Part shown: piece after piece, positions 16,701 to 23,897 of the stretch
How positions within the stretch are numbered: position 1 is the first letter of the stretch
Layout of the letters: the number at the start of each line of letters is the position of its first letter
From: Methylobacterium jeotgali
Lineage (GTDB): Bacteria; Pseudomonadota; Alphaproteobacteria; Rhizobiales; Beijerinckiaceae
DNA: 64,000 nucleotides
Assembly: GCF_022179345.1 (NCBI RefSeq)
Contig: NZ_BPQR01000013.1
Span: 1 to 64,000 of the forward strand
Direction of reading: 5' to 3'
Position numbers and translations under genes: made by a program
The notes under the pieces: generated by a model
Database searches by the model: none
Seen by the model: the letters and a program-made list of their open reading frames with translations, nothing else
What the model was told of the DNA's origin: nothing

Positions 16701-18687
16701 CGACGGACAGAGCATCGCCGTCGGCATCGGAGGCGCCCGCGAGAAGCTCCGCGACGGTGACGATCCGCGCCGTATCCTCGGCACTGTTCGCGAGCGTCAC
16801 GGGGCCGGCGAGGGCCGGCACCGTGTTGTGGAAGGGAAGCGCCAGCTCGACGGTCTCGGCCAGGGTGCCGCCATGGCCGTCCGAGACGGTGTAGGCGAGC
16901 ACCACGGGCTGATCCGAGCCGTGGGCACCGGCCGGCGTGTAGCGGTAGCGCCCGCCGCCGAGATCGGTGAGCGTGCCGCCGCCGCTGGCGACGTGCAGCG
17001 CCGTCACGGAGAGCGCGTCGCCGTCGACATCCGTGACCCCGGCGAGGAGCTCGGCCGCGGTGAGGATGACGGGGCCGCCGTCCTCGACCGCGGGCAGATG
17101 CAGCGGCGCGGTCCGCACGGGCGCGTCGTTGACGCCGACCACGTCGATGGTGAGGAGCGCGCTCGCCTGCCCGGTCCCGTCCGCCGCCCGGAACGCGAAG
17201 ACGTCCGAGCCGTGCTGGCCGGCGGCCAGGGAGGCGGCCCGGTCGGCGAGGTAGACGTAGGTGCCGTCGCGGGCGAGCGAGAGCACGCCGTAAAGCCCGC
17301 GCAGGAGGATCGTCTCGCCGGTCAGCGGCGCGCCCGGATCGTCGAGGTTTCCGCCGGCATGGGCCGAGACGATGCTCACCGGCCGCGGCGTGCCGGCCAG
17401 GACCGGCCCGAGCAGGCCCTGCGTGGCGGTCGCGGCGACGAGAGCGGCGTCCTGCGCCACCGTGCCGTTGCGGGGTTCGAGGACGAGCCGGGGCTGCTCC
17501 TCCGCAGGCGGCACGACGGGCTGCGTCGGCCGATCGTCGTCGCGAGGCGGGGCGGTTCCGGGTCCGGAGCCCGGAGCGCTCTGCGGCTGCTGCGAGGTTC
17601 CGGGCGCACCACCGCCGCCGTTCGGGCCGGCGGGCGGGGCGGCCGGGTCCGGCAGGACGAGGTTCGGCGCGGTGCTGGAGCCGGCGCCGCCGCCCGTCTG
17701 CGGGCCCTGGAACACCGGCAGGCGGGGCGCCTCGGCAACGGTGCGGAACAGGGTCTGCACGATCGCGATCTCGGCCGCCGTCTCCGCGGGCGACTTCGCA
17801 ACCTGCTCGAAGGTGACCTGGAACGGCCCGTCGGGACGCACCACCGTGCTGACCCCGGGATCGGAGACCGTGAACAGGAGCTTCGAGGGATCGTTGCGGT
17901 CGTAGACGTCGAAGCGGCCGGTATGCCCGTCCGGCTCGGTCATCACCGAGAAGGCAGTGGTGCCGTTGTCAGCCTCGATGGTGACGTGGACCGCCGTGCC
18001 GCGGATGCCCATCGTGGCGACCGGCGTGCCGACCTTCATGTCGCCGGACTTCGCGACCTGGCCGGCGACGAAGGTGATCGAGCCCTGGACGAGGCTGAAC
18101 ATCGAGGCGTTGCCGGCGCCGTTCGCCGAATAGACCATCTCGTTCAGGAGCATCCGGGCGCTCGCCCCGAGGCTGAACAGCGTTCCGTCGAGGAAGGAGA
18201 CCGCTAGCGACGAGCCGCCGTCCGTCTGGAGCACGTCACCCTTGTAGACGAGGTCGCCGACATGCAGCGTCACGCTCACGCCGTTGCGCATCGCGGTGGC
18301 GCTGCCCGTCAGGGTCTGGACGCGGCCGATCGCGGCGCTGGCGTCGCTCGTCGGCGCGGGACCGGCCTGGGCGAAGACGTCCGGGGTGCCGGCCTTGGCC
18401 AGCCCTGCGACGATGTCCCCCTCGAGCCCGGCGCCGTTCGGGCCGCGCAGCGACGCGGGGCGCCCGTGGACGAGGTTCTCTGGGGCGAAGTAGTCGTGGA
18501 CGACGAGCTGCTTGCCGTCATGGCTGATGACGAGGTCGCGCCCGGCGCGGGCGTAGTCGCCCTTGAAGATCAGGTCCGCGTCGTCGATCCGGATCGCGGC
18601 GCCGGGTTCCGCCGTCAGCGCGCGCGGGAAGGCCGGGCCGATGCCCGCCCCCAATATGCCCGCCGCGATCTCTCCGAACGTGTTCAC
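13753..18687 (-). CDS. Giant FecR / cadherin-repeat / RTX exoprotein
   Basis: A secreted protein of about 1644 residues. Residues 120-240 are a FecR domain (GDVLQTDGGSSLAVSFLDGT, then VATMGIRGTAV). A proline/glycine-rich linker follows, then about seven cadherin-like repeats of 99 residues ending in TPVNDAP. These include three nearly identical copies, a Big_9-like domain (AVLANDTDVDGDALTV) and a 280-residue beta domain. RTX calcium-binding nonapeptides (GGDDIIIGLGGDDVLTGGSG) precede a C-terminal type I secretion region. No classical signal peptide is seen, as expected for type I export. I favour the GTG at 18687 because the upstream frame to 19029 is arginine/proline-rich noncoding-like sequence. 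It heads the cyclase operon and is probably an adhesin. Confidence 0.87.
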   Translation of the reverse strand: MNTFGEIAAGILGAGIGPAFPRALTAEPGAAIRIDDADLIFKGDYARAGRDLVISHDGKQLVVHDYFAPENLVHGRPASLRGPNGAGLEGDIVAGLAKAGTPDVFAQAGPAPTSDASAAIGRVQTLTGSATAMRNGVSVTLHVGDLVYKGDVLQTDGGSSLAVSFLDGTLFSLGASARMLLNEMVYSANGAGNASMFSLVQGSITFVAGQVAKSGDMKVGTPVATMGIRGTAVHVTIEADNGTTAFSVMTEPDGHTGRFDVYDRNDPSKLLFTVSDPGVSTVVRPDGPFQVTFEQVAKSPAETAAEIAIVQTLFRTVAEAPRLPVFQGPQTGGGAGSSTAPNLVLPDPAAPPAGPNGGGGAPGTSQQPQSAPGSGPGTAPPRDDDRPTQPVVPPAEEQPRLVLEPRNGTVAQDAALVAATATQGLLGPVLAGTPRPVSIVSAHAGGNLDDPGAPLTGETILLRGLYGVLSLARDGTYVYLADRAASLAAGQHGSDVFAFRAADGTGQASALLTIDVVGVNDAPVRTAPLHLPAVEDGGPVILTAAELLAGVTDVDGDALSVTALHVASGGGTLTDLGGGRYRYTPAGAHGSDQPVVLAYTVSDGHGGTLAETVELALPFHNTVPALAGPVTLANSAEDTARIVTVAELLAGASDADGDALSVAGLHVTSGGGTLTDLGNGTYRYTPAADANGPVVLGYTITDGFGGTVAQIASFAVTPVNDAPVLTLPDRTLGYVEDAAPLAVAADVAVADVDSPMLRGATIRVAAGFHAGEDTLAVTLAAGSGLTAQYDQATGTLTLAGLATLAAYSAALASVTYHNDSQAPSAETRVIAFTVIDDAGLESAAVIRSVTVTPVNDAPTVSGAVTLADSAEDTSRIISAAELLAGARDVDGDTLSVLGLHVASGGGTLADLGNGLYRYTPAADANGPVVLGYTIGDGHGGSVAQTASFTVTPVNDAPTVSGSVTLADSAEDTSRIISAAELLAGARDVDGDTLSVLGLHVTSGGGTLTDLGNGTYRYTPAADANGPVVLGYTIGDGHGGSVAQTASFTVTPVNDAPTVSGSITLADSAEDTSRIISAAELLAGARDVDGDTLSVLGLHVASGGGTLADLGNGLYRYTPAADANGPVVLGYTIGDGHGGSVAQTASFTVTPVNDAPRAQDDNAFVNAGDEVRIAVLANDTDVDGDALTVSVVGAAGHGTLHVNADGTITYRPATGYFGVDSFVYEVADPSGATSRATVDIIVGMADHQTVGDDVFLQGAYMEIGVSKSGSLGSASAAPGNFHPQGSTGISFVVDTDGWNTGAMPTSNDVTLPGTPEDAIVIAHDGRSFANSERTGAIGFSAVTTDTSSGSRLQATTVGTSSDGLHMKQVIDLDPNASYFSTTVTFTNTSGAAMQNVRFMRSFDPDQDALFHGDYSTNNDVLANPTAAGGGGAIVQALGTGSGVSVNLVAFDPGARASSDAFTNHNAYARGVYDAPSDPNGAHADIGIALNIDFGTLAPGETATRTFYTTLNTRSGANDLIIGSDGNDVIDGLGGDDIIIGLGGDDVLTGGSGNDTFVFMPSGPNGTVIPTRAIRTDRPQITDFTPGADHLQFDHTIYATVEAALAGARQTGADVVFDYTVDSVHTVLTLRNVLLADLHARDIHIV
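15240..16134 (-). repeat. Three 297-bp tandem repeats in the exoprotein gene
   Basis: Three head-to-tail copies (starting near 15240, 15537 and 15834) differ at only a few positions and each encode one 99-residue cadherin-like module. Two more diverged copies lie at about 16530-16826 and 16827-17120, separated from the identical block by a different module. Near-identity of neighbouring modules points to recent duplication or gene conversion and makes the count prone to change and to assembly error. Confidence 0.85.
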
Positions 18688-19187
18688 GACCCTACCACCG
18701 TGCTGCTCCGGCACAGATCCGTGCCGGCCTGTCCTCCCGGTGCAGGAAACGGTCCGCCCGCGAGGGCGCATCGACTTCCCGAACCGGCCATCGACGCCGC
18801 GCGATCGGACGATCGGCGCGGCGCATCGAGGTGCCACCCTTACGTGCGCGCCTCCCAGCCGTTCGTGCGGTCGCTCACCTCCACGGGGCACCGGCCCGGC
18901 ACAGGCGAAGGCCGGCGCCTCTCCACGTGGAAGAGCGCACGGCCCGAGACCGCGATTTGATTGACGAGCCCCCTCGTTCGGTGCCGTGTGTGGTGGCACT
19001 CTTGACTGGATAGTCGGCCGAAACCGCAATCCGGTTCAAGTGTGCGAGAAGCACGATTCGCATCTGTACGCAAATATCGGCCGCAACAGGGCGCCGTTAC
19101 TGCTTAGCTGAAGAAGCGCACCAGTCTTGTGCCGGCAGCGGAAACTTTTCCGTTGCAGGCGCGCCACGCCGGAGGGGAAAGATCGGC
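18688..19187. other. Intergenic region upstream of the FecR/cyclase operon
   Basis: About 500 bases without a supportable gene. Open frames here are arginine/proline-rich and lack family motifs. The part at 18955-19175 is A+T-richer and should contain the operon promoter, but no -35/-10 pair with good spacing stands out on the minus strand. The TerB-like gene ends at 19188 and is transcribed toward this region. Confidence 0.4.
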
Positions 19188-19670
19188 TCAGGAGATCTGA
19201 AGAGGTCCCGCGTCCGTGCCGGTGAGGCCCTGGGCGCGGGCGAAGGCGATGGCCGGCTCGTCGAGCCCGAGCAGACGGCCGAGCCGCCAGACGAGCGCCT
19301 CCTCGAACTCGTCCACCTGGCCGTCGGCGCCGGCCACCGACCAGGCCATGCTGAGCAGGCGCGCGCGGGCATCCTCGCCGCCCTCGCGCCCGATCATCTC
19401 CACGAGCTGCGCCACGTCGCGGGTCGCCGCATCCATCGCGGTGGCGCGCTCGATGAGGGCGCGGGCCTCGGCGTCGGTCTCGGCGTAGCGTCCGCGCACG
19501 AGGCGTGCGAGGCGCTCGACCTCGGTCGGCGCGAGCACCCCGTCCACCCGCGCGACATGGACGAGGAGGGCGGTCGCCGCCAGATGCTCGTCGTCGACCT
19601 CGGCGGTCGGCTCGGCCGACAGGCCGAAGGCGTTCGCGGCGTAGGCCCGGAGGCGAGCGACGAGCGACAT
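19188..19670 (-). CDS. TerB-family (tellurite resistance-like) protein
   Basis: A 160-residue all-helical cytoplasmic protein of the TerB superfamily. It has two copies of the metal-coordinating pattern: HVARVDGVLAPTEVERLARL near residue 40 and AWSVAGADGQVDEFEEALVW near residue 110, each with Asp-Gly and a following Glu. These acidic loops are the family hallmark. No other ter genes are nearby, so a tellurite phenotype is not implied; stand-alone homologues are common in Methylobacterium-like genomes. The start at 19670 has GGAGG ten bases upstream; an upstream extension to 19868 overlaps tRNA-Thr and is rejected. Confidence 0.85.
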   Translation of the reverse strand: MSLVARLRAYAANAFGLSAEPTAEVDDEHLAATALLVHVARVDGVLAPTEVERLARLVRGRYAETDAEARALIERATAMDAATRDVAQLVEMIGREGGEDARARLLSMAWSVAGADGQVDEFEEALVWRLGRLLGLDEPAIAFARAQGLTGTDAGPLQIS

Positions 19671-19791
19671 TCCGAGACAACCTCCGATAGGCACGCGACT
19701 TTTCGGGGCGCGGCGACACGCGGTCAAGCCATCGCCGGGCGGCGCCGTCGTTCCGGCCGCCGCCGTTGCGCGCCTGCATCGGCCGATCGCC

Positions 19792-19820
19792 TTGCCATTC
19801 GCGGAGCGGACGGATAAGAC
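19792..19820 (+). promoter_or_regulatory. Candidate promoter of tRNA-Thr
   Basis: TTGCCA at 19792-19797 and TAAGAC at 19815-19820 are 17 bases apart and lie 41 bases before the mature tRNA. The -10 is weak, so confidence is moderate. Confidence 0.4.
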
Positions 19821-19861
19821 CCGGCCGACGCGAGCGCGCGGAAAGCCGCCGCCCACGTCAT

Positions 19862-19937
19862 GCCGCAATAGCTCAGCTGGTAGAGCACCTCATTCGTAAT
19901 GAGGGGGTCGGGGGTTCGAATCCCTCTTGCGGCACCA
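19862..19937 (+). tRNA. tRNA-Thr (CGT)
   Basis: Full cloverleaf of 76 bases: acceptor GCCGCAA paired with TTGCGGC, D-arm TAGCTCAGCTGGTAGAGCA, anticodon stem CCTCA/TGAGG around the loop TTCGTAA with anticodon CGT, T-loop GGTTCGAATCC, and encoded CCA at 19935-19937. Confidence 0.96.
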
Positions 19938-20041
19938 TCGCCCGGCACTCGCCTGCCGACCGGCGTGCGGCAAGCGTACAGAACCGGCTCTCGACCCTGC
20001 AACCGATGTCTTCGCCAGGCGCCGTCTGGCCGTTCGGCGCC

Positions 20042-20368
20042 TCAGTGCTGGCCCTGTCCGACGGCGAGGATCGTCACGCCCACCGCGACGACCGCGATGC
20101 CGATCAGCAGGGTCGTGTTGATCGGCTCGCCGTAGAGCCAGGCGCCGCCCAGCGCCGCCCCCACCATGCCAACCCCGGCCCAGATCGCGTAGACGACGCC
20201 GATCGGCAGCATGTCCATGCTCGTGGACATCAGCCACAGCGCCGTCCCGTAGCCGAGGATCACGATCACGGTCGGACCCGGCCGCGTCAGACCCTCCGCG
20301 GCCTTGAGGGCGAGGGTCGCCGTCACCTCTGCACAGATCGCGAGGCCGAGAATCAGGAAGGGGTGCAT
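20042..20368 (-). CDS. SMR-family small multidrug/guanidinium exporter
   Basis: A 108-residue inner-membrane protein with four predicted helices, the usual size for EmrE/Gdx proteins, which work as antiparallel dimers exchanging protons for cationic substrates. The essential glutamate is E14 in LAICAEVTATLALK, and Y60 and W63 in VVYAIWAGVG occupy the substrate-pocket positions. The last helix is IAVVAVGVTILAVG. No SMR partner gene is adjacent, so it is a homodimeric type. Whether it exports quaternary ammonium drugs or guanidinium cannot be decided here. No guanidine riboswitch was recognised upstream. Confidence 0.92.
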   Translation of the reverse strand: MHPFLILGLAICAEVTATLALKAAEGLTRPGPTVIVILGYGTALWLMSTSMDMLPIGVVYAIWAGVGMVGAALGGAWLYGEPINTTLLIGIAVVAVGVTILAVGQGQH

Positions 20369-20573
20369 GGCGGCCGGTGCTTCCTCGACGGAGAGACGCG
20401 CCCGCGGCGGCGGCGTCCGTGGGGCCGGGCTCTACCGCGAAACTGGTGAAGGCTTTATCCGCAGGCCGGATCGGTGCCCGGCAGGCGCGAGGCACGAGCG
20501 ACGGCACCGAACCGTCCGCCGGGCGGGCCGGCGTCAAGGGAATCTTCAAGACACTGCGCGACATCGCTCCCCT

Positions 20574-21785
20574 ATGGTCCCGCCACCCACGCCTTCCGAA
20601 CCCTCGATCCGCCGGCGGCCCGCCCGCCGATGGATCGCGGCCGCGGCGGCCGGCACGGCGCTGGTCGCGGGCGGCGCCTGGACCGCCACCGCCGTGGTCG
20701 GCGTCCCCGATCCCGTCACCCTCACGGCGCTCGCGGTGATCGAGCCGTCGGCGGTGGGCACCTGGTTCCCGAGCCGCACCGTGCCGGCGCCCGCCGAGGC
20801 CCGCGCCCTGCCGTTCCGGCCGCGGCCGATCCTCGATCGCGTCGACTGGAAGGGGAAGGCGGTTCCGCTCGGCTCGATGCTGGAGGCGACCCGCACCAAC
20901 GCCTTTCTCGTGGTGCAGAACGACGTGCTGGTCCACGAATGGTACCGGTCCGGCGCCGGTCCGGCGACGCTCTTCCCGTCCTGGTCGGTGGCGAAGTCCA
21001 TCGTGTCGCTGCTCGTCGGATCGGCCCTGTCGCGCGGCAAGCTCTCCGAGACCGACCGCGTCTCCGACCTTCTCCCCGAGCTGCGCAACGCCGCGGTGTT
21101 CGGGCAGATCACGGTGCGCAACCTCCTCGACATGACGAGCGGGCTCGCCGTGCCGGAGAACTACGACCCTCGCCGGCCCCTGACCGGCACGGCCGGGATG
21201 TACCTGACCCGGGACATCACCGCTTTCGTGCGCGATCACGCGCATCTCGCGTTCAGGCCGGGCAGCGAGGGCCGCTACCGCAGCATCGATACCGAGGTGC
21301 TCGGCCTGATCCTGGCCCGGGTCGAGAGCAAGCCCCTGGCGGACCTCCTCTCGGAGCGGATCTGGAAGCCGATGGGCGCCCAGGCGGCAGCCACCTGGAA
21401 CCTCGACCGTCCGGGCGGCGTCGAGAAGGCGTTCTGCTGCATCAACGCGACGGCGCGGGACTTCGCCCGGCTCGGTCTGCTCGTGGCGGACCGGGGGCGC
21501 GCGGGCGCCGCCGCCATCATTCCCGCCCGCTGGATCGAGCGGATCTCGACACCCGCCCGCCGCGCCGTCGACGGCTGGCAGTACTCGGCCCAGTGGTGGC
21601 ACGCCCCCGGCGGGGACGACGACGACATCTCGGCGATCGGCGTCTACGGTCAGTACGTCTACGTGAACCGCGTGACGGGCACGGTCGTCGTGAAGCTCAG
21701 CGATTACGGCGCCGAGCAGGACGAGACCGAGACGCTCGCAGTGATGCAGGCCATCGCCGCCGATCTCGGCGCCAAGCGGCCCTGA
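20574..21785 (+). CDS. Serine hydrolase, class C beta-lactamase-related
   Basis: A 403-residue exported or membrane-anchored hydrolase of the beta-lactamase/penicillin-binding-like superfamily, resembling 6-aminohexanoate-oligomer hydrolase-type proteins. Residues 19-43 form an N-terminal hydrophobic segment after several arginines. The nucleophile motif is SVAK (S138, K141) in SWSVAKSIVSLLVG; a YRSIDTEVLG segment corresponds to the second (Tyr) motif, and the C-terminal part has a QYSAQWWHAPG region. The substrate is unknown: beta-lactam, ester and amide hydrolysis all occur in this family. I chose ATG 20574; the longer frame from 20304 lies in sequence antisense to the SMR gene. Confidence 0.85.
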   Translation: MVPPPTPSEPSIRRRPARRWIAAAAAGTALVAGGAWTATAVVGVPDPVTLTALAVIEPSAVGTWFPSRTVPAPAEARALPFRPRPILDRVDWKGKAVPLGSMLEATRTNAFLVVQNDVLVHEWYRSGAGPATLFPSWSVAKSIVSLLVGSALSRGKLSETDRVSDLLPELRNAAVFGQITVRNLLDMTSGLAVPENYDPRRPLTGTAGMYLTRDITAFVRDHAHLAFRPGSEGRYRSIDTEVLGLILARVESKPLADLLSERIWKPMGAQAAATWNLDRPGGVEKAFCCINATARDFARLGLLVADRGRAGAAAIIPARWIERISTPARRAVDGWQYSAQWWHAPGGDDDDISAIGVYGQYVYVNRVTGTVVVKLSDYGAEQDETETLAVMQAIAADLGAKRP

Positions 21786-21801
21786 CGCGGCACCGCGCCG
21801 T

Positions 21802-23175
21802 TCAAATCTCGGTCGGTTTCGGGGCCGGCCGGCGCCGGGCGATCCGCGAGAACGCGGCCATCGGGCCGCCCCATCCGTTGCGGAGGAGTCCGCGTCCGAC
21901 GCTCTTCCAGGCGATGCCCGGCACCGGCGAGGCGGAGTCGAGGAGCACGCCGAGGGCGCGGCTGTAGTCGAGCACCAGGCCCGGCGTCCACGTCATGCTG
22001 GCGGCCCGGTTCCGCAGAAGAGCCGCGACCCAGAACTCGGGGGTCGTCAGGGCGCGGGCGAGGCGCCGCCAGGGATGCCCGGTGCGGGCGAAGGCGCCTT
22101 CCACCGCCGCATCCAGCGCCGCGGCCACGGTGGTGGAGCAGTTGCGGCTGATGAAGTTGTAGGTGGTGTCGGCCCGATAGGCGTCCCAGAACGCCCGGAG
22201 CCGGGCGGCGTCGATTCCGGTGAGCGTGACCGCGACCGTCGCCTCGCACCAGTCCGCCGACTCGTACGCGTAGGACGGCAGGAACCGGCCCGGCACGTCG
22301 TTCTCGGGCCCGGCGCGCAGGCTGGCGCGCAGGTTGGCGGGCGACCGGTCGATCTCCACCGCGGGATAGTGGCTGACGTAGAGATCGCTGCCCTGCCCGA
22401 GGGCCGCGTGACCCGTCGAGAACACGCCGCGCGCATCGACCGAGGCGACGTAGCGCCGGACGAGGCGCTGCCGGGCCGGCGTCGTCGCCCTCCCCGTCGG
22501 GGTCCAGACATAGACCGTGAGGCTGTCCGAGGCGGCCGAGGCCGGCGCCGCGACCGATTCCGACGCCACCCGCCGCGCGCGCACGCCGGCCAGCGCGAAG
22601 CGGGCGCCGTTGAGGATCAGGAACATCCCGAGGCAGTAGCCCACCGTTCCCGCGTACCAGGTGGGCCAGGGCTGCAGATGGAACAGGCCGAACCCGACGC
22701 CCAGCGCGCCCAGGGCGACGGAGACGCGCCATCCGGAGAACTTCAGCAGGCCGGCGATCACGATCCGGACCGTGCCGTCGACGAGGAAGGCCGTCCCGAA
22801 GATCATGGCGAGCAGGAAGGTGCTGTGCCGCGTGGACGCCACGATCAGCACGGCCATCGCCAGAAGCAGCGCGCCCTTGAGGAGCCGCAGCCGCCGTGCG
22901 GTCCCCGTGACGGTCGTCGCCAGGACGAGCGAGCCCAGGCTCTCGATGAGCAGCAGGACCCCGAACCAGCGATCGGGCACGTGCAGCGCCCCGTCGAGGG
23001 AGTCGATCACGGTCAGGATGCCGAGGGCCGCGCAGACGAGGCCCGCCGCGAACAGGAGGCGCCAGTGGCGGCGCACCTCCGCGCGGCCGACGAGCAGCAG
23101 CCAGAGGGAGGTGTTCCGCGCCGTGCCGGCGATCGCCCCACGATGGTCGAGCGGGGATGGAGGCAGTTCGGACAT
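21802..23175 (-). CDS. HdeD-like membrane protein fused to a papain-like (DUF4105-type) domain
   Basis: A 457-residue protein with an unusual two-part build. Residues 25-200 contain about six membrane helices in three pairs, the DUF308/HdeD pattern (AALGILTVIDSLDGALHV, MAVLIVASTRHSTFLLAMIF). Residues 218-390 are soluble and carry GHAALGQGSDLYVSHYP with H256, then TTYNFISRNCSTTVAAALDA with C346. The His-before-Cys order, the NCST motif and the length resemble permuted NlpC/P60-like DUF4105 domains, which suggests a thiol hydrolase acting on peptide or lipid at the membrane; that is inference. It converges with the serine hydrolase gene, 16 bases apart. Confidence 0.75.
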   Translation of the reverse strand: MSELPPSPLDHRGAIAGTARNTSLWLLLVGRAEVRRHWRLLFAAGLVCAALGILTVIDSLDGALHVPDRWFGVLLLIESLGSLVLATTVTGTARRLRLLKGALLLAMAVLIVASTRHSTFLLAMIFGTAFLVDGTVRIVIAGLLKFSGWRVSVALGALGVGFGLFHLQPWPTWYAGTVGYCLGMFLILNGARFALAGVRARRVASESVAAPASAASDSLTVYVWTPTGRATTPARQRLVRRYVASVDARGVFSTGHAALGQGSDLYVSHYPAVEIDRSPANLRASLRAGPENDVPGRFLPSYAYESADWCEATVAVTLTGIDAARLRAFWDAYRADTTYNFISRNCSTTVAAALDAAVEGAFARTGHPWRRLARALTTPEFWVAALLRNRAASMTWTPGLVLDYSRALGVLLDSASPVPGIAWKSVGRGLLRNGWGGPMAAFSRIARRRPAPKPTEI

Positions 23176-23397
23176 GACCGGGCGTCTTCGAAGGAATGCG
23201 CGACGGGCGCACGATTCCCGACTTGCGTAATGACTTTCCTAAAGATTGTCCGGCCGTTTCTCATCGGCTGCGATCGGATGCGGAACCGGCCTTCGGGCCG
23301 GCGGCGACGCGTGCGGGTGGCGACCGGTCTCGATCGCGGAAAGCCAGTGCTGCTGCGCCTCCGCGCTCTGGGTGATGCCGATCGCGACGTCGGCTCG

Positions 23398-23735
23398 CTA
23401 GGCGCCGCTCGCGAGACGTTCCGCCCAGGTCGCGAGGCCCTGCGCGTTGGCCGTCCGGCCGAGAGCGTCATGGTACAGATCAGCGAGGAAGGCGGCGTCG
23501 CTCGTTTCGCCGGGATGCCGCGTGGTATGCTCCGGTGCGCTCAGGAAGGCCCGCGCGATATCGCGGGGTGTCGCGCCGCGATTGGTTGCGTCCACCCATC
23601 CCTGAAGGCAGGGCCCGTCGGGGCGCGGTCGAGGAGGCCTTCGTAGAAGGCGTGGATCTGGCCGCCGGCCTCCCCGACACTGTTGCCCACCGGCCCCGAC
23701 TGAAAGCATCGCGTGCAAATGATATGGATTGCGCA
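23398..23735 (-). pseudogene. DUF4214-domain protein remnant, frameshifted
   Basis: Two minus-strand frames together give a DUF4214 module, a domain common in large surface and RTX proteins of alphaproteobacteria. The first frame reads QIHAFYEGLLDRAPTGP. The second continues with GWVDATNRGATPRDIARAFL, SDAAFLADLYHDALGRTANA and QGLATWAERLASGA, then stops. A one-base indel near 23610-23625 separates them. No start codon, export signal or other domain is attached, so this is the relic of a larger gene. The surrounding bases on both sides (23176-23397 and 23736-23823) show nothing else. Confidence 0.65.
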
Positions 23736-23823
23736 CAATAATCTCAGTCCATGCCTGCGCCTCCCAGGCTATAGGACGGAATTGTTCGAAGCCCGGCAAC
23801 ACAAATCATCAGCGTAAGCGGGG

Positions 23824-23851
23824 TTGCACTGCCGTTCTCGATGGCTAGACT
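23824..23851 (+). promoter_or_regulatory. Candidate promoter of the SWIM/MoxR/VWA operon
   Basis: TTGCAC at 23824-23829 and TAGACT at 23846-23851 are 16 bases apart, 46 bases before the first ATG of the operon. It is the best sigma-70-like pair in the gap. No operator or riboswitch was recognised. Confidence 0.45.
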
Positions 23852-23897
23852 GTCCTGGGAACCAAATCATCGAACGGGATCGCGACACCCTCGCCGC

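Noticed and set aside
15240-17120. Regular direct repeats as a possible CRISPR array
   Set aside because: The units are 297 bp, contiguous, in frame and encode cadherin-like modules; there are no short repeats with unique spacers.
13510-18207. Plus-strand open frame of 1565 codons antisense to the FecR/RTX gene
   Set aside because: It mirrors the repeats of the minus-strand gene in a high-G+C codon pattern, is rich in Arg/Val/Asp without family motifs, and also overlaps the 5' part of the cyclase gene. It is a shadow frame.
18688-19029. Extension of the exoprotein start to the ATG at 19029
   Set aside because: The 114 extra residues are Arg/Pro-rich and unlike a secreted-protein N-terminus; the GTG at 18687 begins at the conserved-looking part.
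19671-19868. Extension of the TerB-like gene to 19868
   Set aside because: It would overlap tRNA-Thr and adds noncoding-like sequence; the ATG at 19670 has a good ribosome-binding site.
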